From: Kryptolebias marmoratus
Lineage: Eukaryota; Chordata; Actinopteri; Cyprinodontiformes; Rivulidae
Reading direction: 5' to 3'
NCBI RefSeq assembly: GCF_001649575.2
Contig: NC_051441.1
Location: 18,003,315-18,067,314 of the forward strand
DNA: 64,000 nucleotides
Below the pieces are notes generated by a model, which was not told the origin of the DNA, did not search any database, and worked only from the letters and a program-made list of their open reading frames with translations. Of the stretch, positions 31,560-43,179 are shown piece after piece (the stretch's first letter is position 1; every line of letters begins with the position of its first letter). A program made the translations under genes and the position numbers.

Positions 31560-31885
31560 AAATGAAAACTTTTGAAAGTGCGAAATGGGTGTACCACAAG
31601 GTTTTGTTTTAGAACCATTGCTTTTTTTTGCGTGCATTTTAATGACCTGTCTGAAAGATGCAAAGATTTTCAGAGTCAGATGTATGCAGATGATGCAATC
31701 ATATGTAAATGCATAAATAAACTTCATAACAGGTTGCAGATGTGATGTGTTTTACAATCACACAAATAGTTGATAATGACTTTACCATTGGTATTGATCA
31801 AAAGGAAATCCAGATGAGTTCACATATTTGGGTGCTCCTATCGTAGATGTAAGGCTTGTATTAGGAAAGTGTCTATATTGGTCAC
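31560..31885 (+). mobile_element. Non-LTR reverse transcriptase fragment
   Basis: Plus-strand codons give MGVPQGFVLEPLLFF, then after a one-base shift HFNDLSERC and QMYADDAII (YADD at 31683-31694), and later FTYLGAPI. These are RT motifs in the right order and spacing for a jockey/CR1/L2-type LINE, a different family from the FADY element at 3555-4525. The catalytic YADD is preserved but the ORF is broken. It directly abuts the Tc1-like remnant. Confidence 0.75.
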
Positions 31886-32925
31886 AACTAATTTTATCTG
31901 CCTTCGTCTCGTCGTCTCGTCAAGTTCACACCTACCAGTAAATTTTGTCCAGTCAGATTTGCATGTTATGATGCTGTCACATCCTTCCCGTTATGTAACA
32001 AGCAGCTGAATCCGTTTTAAACACTACAATGTCACGGTTCAAACAAGCCCTGAAACTTTAGTTTAACAATCAATCAAGTGGCACCACTTTAAGACACAAG
32101 TGAGGCATTGTTTTTTAAAGCTGTGATAGTTTTACACATGAAATACTTGATTTTTAATGCATTAAAGTTTTTTGTGTCATAGTTGATAAAACAATGTTTA
32201 AAGCCAGCAGTACAGAAACTACAATACGGGTGGTTGTTAATGGAGACTGAATCATTTTAAACCATTGGACTGTAGCCCAACAGTGACTGTAAACCACTGG
32301 ACAATCTTTCTTTGAACTGAGAGATCTTTAGATCTTAAACACTTTGCCAACAGCAATAAAAAATGGCTATTGTTAGAGCTTAACAACATATTAAAATACT
32401 GTTTTTTTTGTTTGTTTAGCTAAAGATTCTCCCAAGCATACATTTTTTTTCTTTGAAAATATTTATAGTTTCCTTTCAGTTTTTCCTCATTTCAGCATAC
32501 AGTCAAAGTTCAGTAATGACTGGATCAGGAGAAAGTGCAACAAATGCAGATAAAGTGCTGGAAACAGCTATATTGTTGTTTTGGTTTCTAGGGCACAAAG
32601 TAATAGTCCGCATGCATGAAACAGGCTGCTATATCATTTTTTTCTGATAATCTGTGGTTGCAAGTTGCAAAGACAGCAGAAAATCTCAATTTTGAAAAAT
32701 ATCCATTGTAGTATAGACAGTATTTGTGTGTTGTCCCTTCTAAAACAACATTTAAATAAATATAAAATGATTTATGTTGTGTCTAAAGGATGGTAAATGT
32801 GTATTTTATTTTCAATACTAATGCGGATAATAATGGAATGAGCGTATCTTTCCCATCCTGGTAAAATCCCCTTAATTTTCTGGCCCTGAAGTCTGTTTTA
32901 ACAAAGGAGCCTTTCACAATAAGGT
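31886..32925. other. Unassigned AT-rich sequence
   Basis: No gene was seen. The first hundred bases may still belong to the RT fragment. Confidence 0.4.
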
Positions 32926-32929
32926 GCTT

Positions 32930-33310
32930 ACACTGAGCACTGAGCTCTCCTCACCTCCTTTTCTGAAACCATCCCATTGTGCTTCGCCACCTCTGCACAG
33001 CTCTTCTTTTGTCAGAGCAGAGGCTGCAGCCTACTTGTCGTCTGCTTCTCCACAGCGCAGTGCCCTTTTGCTCGGAGAGATTGCTCCGTCTCTGAGTCAG
33101 AGCAGCTCGGGCAGCGAAGAGGGAGGGAGGGGTGGCCAATCGGAGGTCAAGGCCTCGAGCTCCGGAGTCTTTCCCCTGACCTTCACAACTCCTCCTTCCG
33201 CCCACTCAGCAGAAATGGGTCAGGGGTTAGCACAGCTGGAGCGGGTTTGGTCAGAGGAGGTCTGTTTGTGATGTGCCCTCCTCACAAAGTGGCTGACTCC
33301 TTCGTTTGGA
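32930..33310. promoter_or_regulatory. Non-repetitive island with AP-1 site, candidate enhancer
   Basis: This GC-richer unique block sits in an AT-rich, repeat-laden spacer. It contains a consensus AP-1 site TGAGTCA (about 33094-33100), a GGCCAATCGG CCAAT-type motif and two nuclear-receptor-like TGACCT/GGTCAAGG motifs. No coding similarity was seen in any frame. The enhancer reading is inference. Confidence 0.3.
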
Positions 33311-33564
33311 CATAATGGGGGCTCTCATCCGTGGCGCTGCTCTTTGCCTTTGTGACTGTGGTCACTTCATCGTCAGGACTATTAATAGAGAGATCCATCA
33401 TGGTTCAATCATCATCATCTCCCTCGTCAACATCACATGATGGCCTGGTGATGTTTTCCTCCTCTTCCACTCTGTCCACCCGATGCAGCCAGCGCAATAA
33501 TCAGCTTCGCTCAAACTTCACGTGCTGCTAATTATCATCCACCATCGGAAGTCGGGTGATAATG

Positions 33565-33910
33565 TTTTTGCCCATGTCTGTGCGTGTGTTCGTGTGTCTG
33601 TTACCAAAATATTCCAAGAACCACTGGTTGATTTTTAATTTTAAAATAATTTCAGAAAGTCATCATTGGATGTACATCTACAACTGATTAAGTTTTGGAG
33701 TCAAAGTGATTCAAGATGGCCGCCACAGCCAACTGATCTTTAAAAAAAAATCACCAAAATGACAGATATTGAGCTAAAATTTGGTGTGGTTGTAGTTGAG
33801 AGTCATTCAAAACACGTACTCCGAGTGCAACTTGTGTGAGAACTTTGTTTAAAACATTGGTAGGCCTATTAACCTTTGGAGTCAACTGTTAGCAAAATAT
33901 CTCATGGCCA
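33565..33910 (+). repeat. Rep-B dispersed repeat
   Basis: GATGTACATCTACAACTGAT, CAAGATGGCCGCCACAGCC, and GATATTGAGCTAAAATTTGG match the family order. A second unit is cut short at about 33905. Confidence 0.75.
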
Positions 33911-34129
33911 AAGCAGCTACAGCTACATCATTCCTTAACGTAAAGTTCTCTTCATCTAAAAATCCGGCATGAAAGGCAGCAGGCGATATGCATTCATTTT
34001 GAATGCAAGACTGGTTGCCTCTGAGCCTCAAGACCAGAAAATATTTGAGGTTTTGGCAATAAAAACTAAAATCAAATAAAAACAATAAAAACTGTGGCAT
34101 CAGCTGATCTTGGTGTATGAGAATCAAAC

Positions 34130-34835
34130 ACAGTGGCATGCAAAGGTTTGGACATCCTTGCTAGAATTTCTGCTCCTGTAAACATCTAAACAAAAAATTT
34201 AAAAAATGTGTACTTTTCCTAAAGGCTTAAGCTTCGAGATAACACATTTCTTTAATATATCAAGACAGATTAATTATTTATTTCCATATTTGCCATTTTC
34301 AAATACCAATGAAAAAGGGGATCTGTGCAAAAGTTCGAGTCATTTCTAAATAACATGCTAAATGTCACCACTTATTCAAGCTATTTATAACCAATATGTC
34401 AGTTCTTGTTTGTAAGATTTTTTAAACACACATGCTCCCTGGAAAAATACTTCAAGGTTGTTGGGTTGTCTGGCATTCCTTGTTTTATTTAAATCTATCC
34501 ACAGGTGTTATTTAATTTTTTATTATTATCATTATTATTCAGTCAGGGAACTAAAACATTTAGCTTGTGCCTCTGGAAGTCGTTCATTGTGGAATTTGAT
34601 CAGTGTTTAGGATCATTGCTATGTTGCAGAAGCAGCTTCACTTTTTTTTTTTTTTTTTTGCTTTCATAAGCTGGCTGGTGTTCCACATTCTTTCATCTGC
34701 AAGTGAAATTTTTAAGTGGCACAGGCTGAAACACGGTCCCAAAGCCTTATCAACACACCCTCATTCCTCACAGGTAGCGCAGAGAGGTGTTGTTTTTCAT
34801 GAAATTCTACACTCAGATAGGACCTCAACTTGACA
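34130..34835 (-). mobile_element. Tc1-like DNA transposon remnant (second family)
   Basis: The terminus-like GTGGCATGCAAAGGTTTGGA, the TTCTTTAATATATCAAGACA block, TTTAGCTTGTGCCTCTGGAA, GTTTAGGATCATTGCTATGT and TTTTTCATGAAATTCTACAC follow the order of a well-known teleost Tc1-like element read on its minus strand. No transposase frame survives. Confidence 0.65.
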
Positions 34836-35129
34836 TTTACCATTCCTGTTAATTACCATTATGTAGTCACACAGCGAAATGAGTAAGCAGCTGCCAGGAA
34901 ATGCTATCGTCTTAAAAGCCCTTTCCTCTTCTGCTGCTTCAATTTCTTTTCAGAGTGCGATGTGGCTGCCAGAGCTGCAGCCTGTTAGGATGGGGTTGGA
35001 AGCGTCGGAGTGTATCACCGGCTTCCCTTTAATGTAATGCCTTTTGGAAATGAATGTCCCTTCCACTTTCACAACTTTAAAGTCTATTTTAAGTGTGCAT
35101 AGCTGTGAGAGTGGACCTTTTGACTTCTG
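34836..35129. other. Unassigned sequence
   Basis: A short unique stretch; nothing specific was recognised. Confidence 0.4.
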
Positions 35130-35910
35130 CAGTTTGGTGTGAAAGTTGTGAACAATTAATACCTTACCTGTCTTACTTTGGAGAAACTGAGTTTAATTCT
35201 GACCCGACTGACCAGCAAATAACTAATCTGAGCAATCTGTCAAGACCAAAGCGGATTGCCGCCATCCTGAAACAACTCCAACCTCTGAAATATCACAGTG
35301 GTACATGTGAACACTAATTTATAGATGTTTACACCTCCACTGGTTTTGCCGTACGCAGTTATTTGTACAGTGACTTGAAAAAGTATTTTGAACTCCTCCA
35401 CATTTTGTCACACCACAACCACAAACTTCAAAGAGCTTCGTTGGGATTTTATGTGACAAACCAACACAAAGAAGCGCATAATTATGAAGTGGAAGGAAAA
35501 CGGTACATGTTTGTTTGGTTTTTTTATTTCTTACAAATGAAAATCTGCTCCCCTTCAGCTACTTTTACTCTGATGCCCTGAAGTAAAATCCAGAACAACA
35601 AACTGAAATAAGAGTCCACCTGTGTTTAATTTAATCTGAGTATAAATCTAGCTGTTCTGTGAAGGCCTCAGCGGTTTGTCATTGATGATCAGACAGCATC
35701 ATGAAGACCAAGGAACACATCAGACAGGTCAGGGATCCGCTTTGGAAGAGGGTGTGCTCAGATTAGACATTATTAGCTCTTCAGTCAGGTCAGATTTTAA
35801 TTTTTTTTAAACTGAGGTCATTCAAAAAGCTATCTACAGCAGGTAAGATAGTAGTTGCTCATAACTTTTTCACAGAACCCCAGTTGAAAATGTCTGAAAT
35901 GTCCTTTTTA
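35130..35910 (+). repeat. Rep-A element split by a nested Tc1-like insertion
   Basis: The left arm is 35130-35365 (GTTGTGAACAATTAATACCT, GGATTGCCGCCATCCTGAAA). The right arm is about 35760-35910 (TTTAAACTGAGGTCATTCAA, AGCTATCTACAGCAGGTAAG, CACAGAACCCCAGTTGAAAA). The sequence between them is the separately listed Tc1-like piece. Confidence 0.8.
35366..35755 (+). mobile_element. Tc1-like transposon 5' end, nested in Rep-A
   Basis: CAGTGACTTGAAAAAGTATT, CATTTTGTCACACCACAACC, TTGGGATTTTATGTGACAAA, CATCATGAAGACCAAGGAAC, and ACATCAGACAGGTCAGGGAT are the start and early transposase region of a common teleost Tc1-like element. The rest of the transposase is deleted. Confidence 0.8.
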
Positions 35911-36779
35911 GCACAAATCACAGAATCTTGATCAATCTATTGTATTTCTGATCACACAGGCCTAATTAAAAACACCACAAAGCTAAAAAAAAATGATCGT
36001 CTTTAGGTTGGAGCTAAAACTGTTTTTGTTTTTGAAGAAATATAATAAAAAATAAATAAAAGGTGATGATTTCACTGAGTTCTTCGATGGTCTCAGTGTA
36101 CCCCTCTGCACCTGGGATGGGCTCCAGCGCTCCGTGACCCCAAACAAGATGATGTGGGTGTTAAAAAGGTAGGATTTCAAAGAGGTTAAATTATTCAGGA
36201 GCGCGGGGAGCATTTCATTACCCACCTCTAAAACAGGGGGTTTTACTCTGCTTTTAAACCCAGGACTCATTATCTGGTTTGGTCCAGCTCATACTATGAT
36301 ACTAAACACTGTATGTGAGCCTGAGCTAAATGAAACGATATCTTGTTGATGTTTTGTGTGAAGATAGTTAGGAGGAAAAAGCCCGGAGCCACACCCACAC
36401 TCAAGGCGATGTACTGATAGAGAGAACAACAAGTCCAAGTGAGTTCCAGACCTCTTTGTTCTTTAATGCAGAGGCACAACGTTCAAGCTCTCCGGATTCT
36501 TTCTGTTCAGATACCTGCCAAGATGTTTTGACACTTCTTGTTATTACTTAAACAGAAGAACTTTATATCCACAATAACAAAAATAAATCACTCAACTCAT
36601 GTACTTTCATTTTTTTGTTTAATCGCTGAGTGTTTTTGTTGTCGGTGTTCTAATATCTTTGGTTAAAACGGAGGACAAAAGCTCTGAGTCCAACTCTTAT
36701 CCACCCACCCCCACCCTTCAACGCCCACGGTCCTACATGTCCAAACAAAACCTCCTGATCTAAATAAACAAAAAGTGAC
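35911..36779. other. Unassigned sequence
   Basis: No gene or clear repeat family was seen. Confidence 0.4.
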
Positions 36780-37712
36780 AGTTCAGGTCTTCGGTGGATT
36801 GTTATGAACAGCTAATATCTTACCTGTTGTAGATAGCTCTTTGAAGGACCTCAGATTGGAGAAATTGAGTTTAATTTTGAACAGACAGACGAGCTGACAG
36901 CTGAGACTAAAGAGGATCAATGTCAACAACTGTAATCTCAGTTGTTTTGTAAATATTTAGAGTGTAACTTTGAACAGATTGACGAGCTAATGGCTAGTCA
37001 GAGTGGGGATTGCTGCCGTCCTAAAGATCCACAGTGGTTCATATGAACACTGTATCATAAACCTTTACATTGTCATCAGTTTCTCATTAAAGTGCTATTT
37101 ATATTTAATTCTATGGTTATTTAGAAGTGCACTTAGCAGCAGCTAGCTGTAGCACCTCATGTGCAGTCTAGGGCACATCCAGCAGAAATGTCATAATGGC
37201 CTTGTCTGCACTACTTTTCAGATTTTGTATCGTTCCATTTTTGTGGCGAGAACATCCCTACTGATGACCCGGTCCGACAGGCGGTGGTTCTTCTCTTGAA
37301 GGTTTGTATTTCAGGTGGTCCTCTTCAGAACGTTTTGGGTCAGTGTACACAATATTTGCAACAAACTAAACCAGTTTACCCCCACACTATCCCTAATTGC
37401 TATTTACAGCCTTGTTGGCGTTTGTGTTTGGCTCTCGATACGTCACACTTCAGAGTGCTGAGGAGACCACAGCAATTTTCTCAATCCTTTATTATTAATT
37501 TTAAATTTGTGTAATTTTTTTTAAATAAGAGACTCTGCAAACAAGCACCTTTAATGACTTTCTATTGATTTATGTTAAAAAAAACACTTTTCATTTCCCC
37601 TTTAAACTCTGTTTCTCCAAACTGAGAGTTATCTACAACAGGTAAGATATTAATTGTTCATAACCTTTTACCAGAGCCTCACTTCAACTTTTTGGAACTA
37701 TCCCTTAAAGGG
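36780..37712 (+). repeat. Rep-A element with internal duplication
   Basis: The left arm carries CTTACCTGTTGTAGATAGCT and TTTGAAGGACCTCAGATTGG. The ACAGACGAGCTGACAG / AGATTGACGAGCTAATGG block occurs twice (near 36885 and 36975), so part of the arm is duplicated. The right arm has TTATCTACAACAGGTAAGAT and ends in TTGGAACTATCCCTTAAAG at about 37709. About 350 bases in the middle are unrelated. Confidence 0.75.
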
Positions 37713-39714
37713 TCAAGGGGGTGGAGCCAACACGTCACCCTTTGTCACATAGTTCTTCACAAGACCGGACTAGTTGTGTCTCAGAGCTTAGACTAGTCAT
37801 GGAATGCCTCCTTGTCTGTCAGGGATGTAAAAACGCCTGATGGGCAGCCGGATCGGCGTAACACACTTTGCCATCCGTCATCGTGTTGAATGAAAGAACT
37901 CCTGGCCCGTTTTCATTCTCATTCGCTCGGTGAGCCTGAAAGAGCCCGAAGGATCTGTGAGTCAGGTAGCTGACCAGAGGGGCCGGCCTCGCTGCCAAAG
38001 AGTGGGCTGCATGCTTAAGAGAAAATAAAACAAAACAAAAAAAAATAGAAACTGTTAGTCAGTCAAAAGTGAGGTTTATTGAAGTCAGCGCCTGAGGTTA
38101 ACGTGTTAGGTTGTTTCTCACGGCTCAGCTGCATTCAGTGCACTTTCCTGTCCCCCTTTATGTGCCGTTCATTAGTGTTTAGCAGAAACATGCGATCATA
38201 AACGTAGAATGTGCTCTATTAAAAGCTTTAAGTTAAAGGCTAAGGAGCCTGTAGCACAAGAAGACATTAAATGCAACAGAAGGGGGGATGAGGGTGTTGT
38301 AGCATGAGAGAACAACCGGCCTTAGATATTTGATCAGTGTGTGTGTGTGTGTGTTGGTGCATCTGTGCGTCTGATGGGAGGACGCCTGGGATTCTGACAT
38401 ATCAGCCTAACAGTCTTGAAGTGGCGAATCAGAAACACGGCCCGAATTCCTCTTCTCCAACAAAGTCGCCGCACATTTGATTCTCGCGTGCTCGCCGTCT
38501 GCCAGGCTGCATCAGAACTTTCTTTGAGCGGCTCCCCTCAGTTCTGGTTTGGCTCAGGCAGACGGCCGCAGCTGCCTGCTCACCCGCCACATGGTCCAAA
38601 CATGGCTTTGGCTTTTATCGAAACATAAAGTCTCCGGAGCGCTGCCATGTCAGCCTCTGCGGAGCTCTCTCATGTAATCTGTTTTGATTTTGGTGTCATA
38701 TAAATCATCAGCTGCCTCCCCCCTTAAATGTGTGTACTGGAAAACAGCTGCTATCGTTTTAATAAGCAAGAGAATCCTCTTTATTGTAAATGTTTGTGTG
38801 CGAAGAAGCGCATTTGCCTTCCTGCCTGTCAGGAGTTGTTTGTTGTCTGTGTTGAGTCTCATCCTCGGTGTCTGTTCCACTTCCTGGTTATCCTGCTTGT
38901 CCAAATAAAAACAGAGGAAACATTTCAGCGCCAGACAACAAGATGTCATAACAATCCCTAAAAACCAGACCAGGGAATCCCTTCAGGGAGGCTGAATGAC
39001 AAGGAGGTCAGGATTGAAACTCGACATGAGCCACGTCACTAACTGGCGAGGAAGCAAAGGTTTGATTGATAACTATGGCAGAGAAGTGAGTAAGCTTTGG
39101 GTCACTCAGACACCATCGAGCCTCGTAAAGTAATAATCAAATAGAGAAACAGCTCGAAGATGTCTAACTCGTGTTGCGTAAGTTGGAAATCCGCTGAGAA
39201 CTTCGCAGGTCGGGGATGGTGGAGGGGGTCAAAAGCTGCAGCACCAGCACTTTCTGTGGGCAAACGCTCACATGCTGCTTTTACTGTCGACCACAAATTT
39301 TCTGACTTTGTCTGCGTCGGCAACTCCTGTTAAGCCTCGGGGAGCCTTTGCGTGATCCTGTAACCGAACTCCGTTCCCGAACGCACGTCTTAAACAAGCC
39401 TGGACATAGATGCCCCGCAGTGAATCAGTGCCTGTAAGAAGAAAAAAAAAAAAATCCACCAACTCCCCCACAAACACCCACATTATTCATCCACTTAACA
39501 CACACTCGAACTCCTCTCACTCAGTCATACTCTTACTCACGTATGTAAATGCGCTTCTGCTGGTGCACCGCCTCGTGCACAGTTTGAACCCGCTGCTTTT
39601 GGACTTGTTTGTGCGTCGCTCCTCAGCTGACAATTACTGTTTTGGAGCTGTGTGCTCGGACAAAGGCCTCCTGCTGCGTGTGGAGGTTGGTATTAGAGCC
39701 GTCTGCAGGCTCCG
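37713..39714. other. Unassigned, largely non-repetitive sequence
   Basis: Few repeats occur here apart from a (TG)n run at about 38338-38354. Several CpG-containing unique segments (38420-38660, 39000-39400) could be regulatory. Open frames show no recognisable domains. Confidence 0.35.
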
Positions 39715-39910
39715 ATAGGTGGAGGCGAGTACAGGCTGCGCAATTAGCAGCTTGCGGTCTTCTCCTGGCTCACTAATTACCTCACATTTAATGCACTTTA
39801 CCCTAAGTGGTGCATTTAGGAAGCCCCGCTCTAAAAATAGACTCTCTCTGGGGTAATTGAAGAGCCTTGTTGGGTCACAAACTATGGTGTAATTGTTTGC
39901 TTGGCTCGGT
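39715..39910. promoter_or_regulatory. Candidate enhancer with a perfect MEF2 site
   Basis: A compact unique block contains CTAAAAATAG (39831-39840), an exact MEF2 consensus. With it are several TAATTA/TAATTG homeodomain cores and CTAAGTGG, an NKX-type core. Such clustering in non-repetitive DNA resembles a developmental enhancer; there is no direct evidence of activity. Confidence 0.3.
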
Positions 39911-40064
39911 TGTTTACTCGTGTGCCAAACAGGGAAGGTATGTGACCCGAGTGGAGGATGGCAAGTTCTGAGGATGTCTCTTTAAATTTGGGGGGAAACT
40001 TAATTATTGTTTTTAACATCAAGAATAAGACGACAAGGCAGACAAAGTAAACAGTGGATTATCC

Positions 40065-41110
40065 GAAAGGAAAGTTTGGAGAGATCCAGTTTACATTCGA
40101 GCAGATTAACAAGCTAACAGCTAATCTGAGCGGGGCTGAGATCAAAGTGGATTTCTGCCATTTTAAAGCAACTCAGTTTAAAAAACTTAGCAGTTCATGA
40201 GATTGCTTTTTTACCAATGTTTAAATCGCCATTAGTTTCGCATTAAACAATTATTTACACAGACTTTTATGGTTATTTATAGGCGCAAACAGCAGCAGCA
40301 GCTACCTTTAGCGCTTTCAGAGCAGCCTGAGGACACTTGTGTCAGGATTATCATAATAATTCTGCCAGAATAATTGTCAAATTTGACAGTGTTCCCATGA
40401 AAAAAAATAAATCTTTGTGATCGGGGTTGCTTAAAGATGGCAGTAATCCACTTTGAGCTGGTAGCTCGAAGGTGGGCAATTATTTGAAAGAACTGGGACT
40501 ACTGGAACAACCGGCTAAACTCAGTCCTGCCAAACATAATATTTATGATTAGTTATAAATATGATTTTAATTAAATGCTAAGAGCAGACGCTGCAGCTGG
40601 GCGATAACAATCTGAACCTGTCATATTTAAGGTTTATATTGATTGTAAATGATAAAGAAAATCCCCAAAACAACTAATTAAAACACACGTTTTTGTAGTA
40701 TCTCAAACAAGAGCATTAAATTAACAAACTGACATTGATATTTTTTTTGTAGATTTTTTGTTTTTCAGTAAAAAAATGAGTTTTATTTGGGCTTGAACAT
40801 GTGAGTGTCCAGAGTTTTTGTTGTGCAGCGCTCACTGCAGCTCTCCTTTGAAACTATTAGTGTCTGAAGAAAACATCGATGTGTAACAGGAATGACACAA
40901 AAATAAGAGTCATGCAAAATAAATACAGATTTATATTTGATTTTAATTTTTATTGACCTCTTGCAAACAGGGGGGGTGGGGGAGGGGGGAATGCCCACAT
41001 TTTTTCATCATTCTCATCAGAACTAAACTATTTCTCTAAATCGAGGTCGTTCAAAGAGCTATCTACGACAGGTAAGATACTCATTGCTCGTAACCGTTTC
41101 ATAAAACTCC
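40065..41110 (+). repeat. Rep-A element, expanded interior
   Basis: The left arm reads AACAAGCTAACAGCTAATCT and TTTCTGCCATTTTAAAGCAA. The right arm reads GAGGTCGTTCAAAGAGCTAT and CGACAGGTAAGATACTCATT. About 600 bases between the arms are AT-rich and not part of other copies; they include a G-rich patch at 40969-40988. Confidence 0.7.
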
Positions 41111-41309
41111 ATCAGTGAATCAGATTTCTTGCTTTAACCTGGGAACAAAAATATCAGCCAATTTTATCACATAAAAACAATATAAAGCACAATTTGACAT
41201 TTAACTGCTCCTGCTTTTGTGCAGCTTAAAGTGAGAAGGCGTAACTTGAGACTTCTTGGTGTTATTGTGGCTCATAGCCGTTACTGCTAGCTGTGCAGCG
41301 TCACATTTG

Positions 41310-42010
41310 TGGCATTACTGGTCTTGTCATTATCGCCTGCTGCCCGAGAGCAAAAGGCGATCATGTTTCTGCTCGTGTCTGCGTGTGTTTGTCTGTAGCG
41401 TTAGCAACGTATCTAATGAACCAGAGGATGGATTTCAATGAAACTCCCAGAAAGTAGTCATTGGATGTACGTCTACAACTGATTAACCTTTGGAGTCAAC
41501 CTAATTCAAGATGGCTGCCACAGCTAATCAACCTTAGCTCGGTCAGTTTTACAGGTATTGAGCTGTAGTTTGGCGTATTGGTGACTGAGAGTTGTTCACA
41601 ACACATACTCAGAGCACTCACTGGTCACTCAAGGTCTGTTTTTAAAACTCTACCATTAACTATAGGAGTCAACTCTCGTCTGTCTGTTTGCAAAATAGTT
41701 CATAAACCAGTGGAGAGATTTTACTGAAACCTTCATTAGGTAATCACTGGATGTACATCTACATCTGATTAACTTTTGGAGTAAATGCAATTCAAGATGA
41801 CCATTACAGCCAATGTACCTTAGAAAACACAAAATGGCTTTAACCCAGGTAGTTTTAGATATATTGAGCTAAAACTTGGTGCGGTAGTAGCTGAGATTTA
41901 TCCTCAACCCATACTTTGAGCACTAACAGATCTCACAAGATCTTGCAATATTGCATGTTATGCGCAAAATATAGTGAGCATGGTTTGACCAAGACGGCTG
42001 CAGCTCTGTC
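41310..42010 (+). repeat. Rep-B dispersed repeat, two head-to-tail units
   Basis: Unit one has ATCTAATGAACCAGAGGATG and GATGTACGTCTACAACTGAT. Unit two starts near 41680 with GTTTGCAAAATAGTTCATAA, then GGATGTACATCTACATCTGA and GATATATTGAGCTAAAACTT. It ends with an ATCTTGCAATATTGCATG tail, then the LINE fragment. Confidence 0.75.
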
Positions 42011-42027
42011 ATATATATGGAGATATA

Positions 42028-42118
42028 TTGATGCAGTTAGAGAGGACATGGAGGTAGTTGGAGTGAGGACAGAGGACGCAGAAGACAGAGTTAGATGGAG
42101 GAGGATGAGAACAGCTAA
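42028..42118 (+). mobile_element. Short LINE C-terminal fragment
   Basis: The plus strand encodes DAVREDMEVVGVRTEDAEDR followed by VRWRRM. This matches the C-terminal GVRTEDKEDRVR tail of the LINE at 3555-4525. Only about 90 bases remain, inserted at the end of a Rep-B copy. Confidence 0.75.
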
Positions 42119-42892
42119 AAGATAAAGATGTGATTTTAGTTTAAAAGTCTGTAATGAAAGTAAATGAGCGATATGCATTACCTTAAGGAACGCAAGGCCT
42201 TTAATTCAGCTCAGCAAATATAAAACTTCATCTTCCGTTTATGCCCGCTACCGTTTGTTACCTTTCAACTTGCCATCAGACTCGCCAAGTCCTGGAAAAG
42301 AGGTCAACTTCCTGAAAATCAGCTGCACACAAGCACCAAAACAAAATAAACCAAAACACCTGCATCATTAGAAGCCTTTAGATAGTTCAGCCTGGTGTCT
42401 ATAAAACTCCATCTTCCCCTCTTCATCTCTGACTCTTGGACTTAGTCATCTTCGCGGTGCCTGTCAAACAGTTTACTGCCTTGTCACTTCTTGTTGCCGT
42501 GTCAGCCCGAGCAGAGTCATTTATTTTCACATCTATGTTCATAACAAAGAAAGTTGGTTCCAATGGATTTCTGCAGAATTCTTTATTAAGAAAAAAAAAA
42601 GGAAAGAAAAAATGAGGTAACTCTTTTACAGCAGCATGTTATTGGTTCCCATGAGAAGCAGGAGAGCCTGATGGTTCCTGTGGTGTAGCTGCGTGTGTTT
42701 TGAAGCTCAGGTTTTAATGGGGGGCTTTTTGCTCGCCGCTTTTACTGTAAAGCGCGCGGACAGAAATAGCCAAACAATGCCTGGCGGCTGGAGGCTCGCA
42801 TCCATAATGACCCCAGCCCTGTGATTGAAGAGGCCCTTCTGAAAGGCAGAGCAGGTGGGAGTGTAGGTGGTCTTCTCCCCCCCCCCCCCCCC
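42119..42892. other. Unassigned sequence ending in a C run
   Basis: No gene was seen. The stretch ends in a homopolymer of 16 C at 42877-42892 that runs into the assembly gap. Confidence 0.4.
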
Positions 42893-42943
42893 NNNNNNNN
42901 NNNNNNNNNNNNNNNNNNNNNNNNNNNNNNNNNNNNNNNNNNN
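42893..42943. other. Assembly gap (51 N)
   Basis: 51 undetermined bases directly after a C homopolymer, so probably a G/C-run dropout rather than missing genes. Confidence 0.98.
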
Positions 42944-43179
42944 CCATCCTCGAGCTGCACATGCACACACTGCTGCCCCGCGAGCCGCACGAACACAGAA
43001 ACGCTGCTGGTGTTTGTTCTGCTGCTGCTGCTGTTTTCATTTCCCTCCTCGCAGTTACGCGCCAGGCTCAATGCAAACACCGAGCAGCTAAAATGACATC
43101 GTTCTTACTTTATTCCTCTGCTTTCTATTTCAGTGAAACCCACAGGCTGATTCTAATCACCAGCTTTAATTATTGCTCA

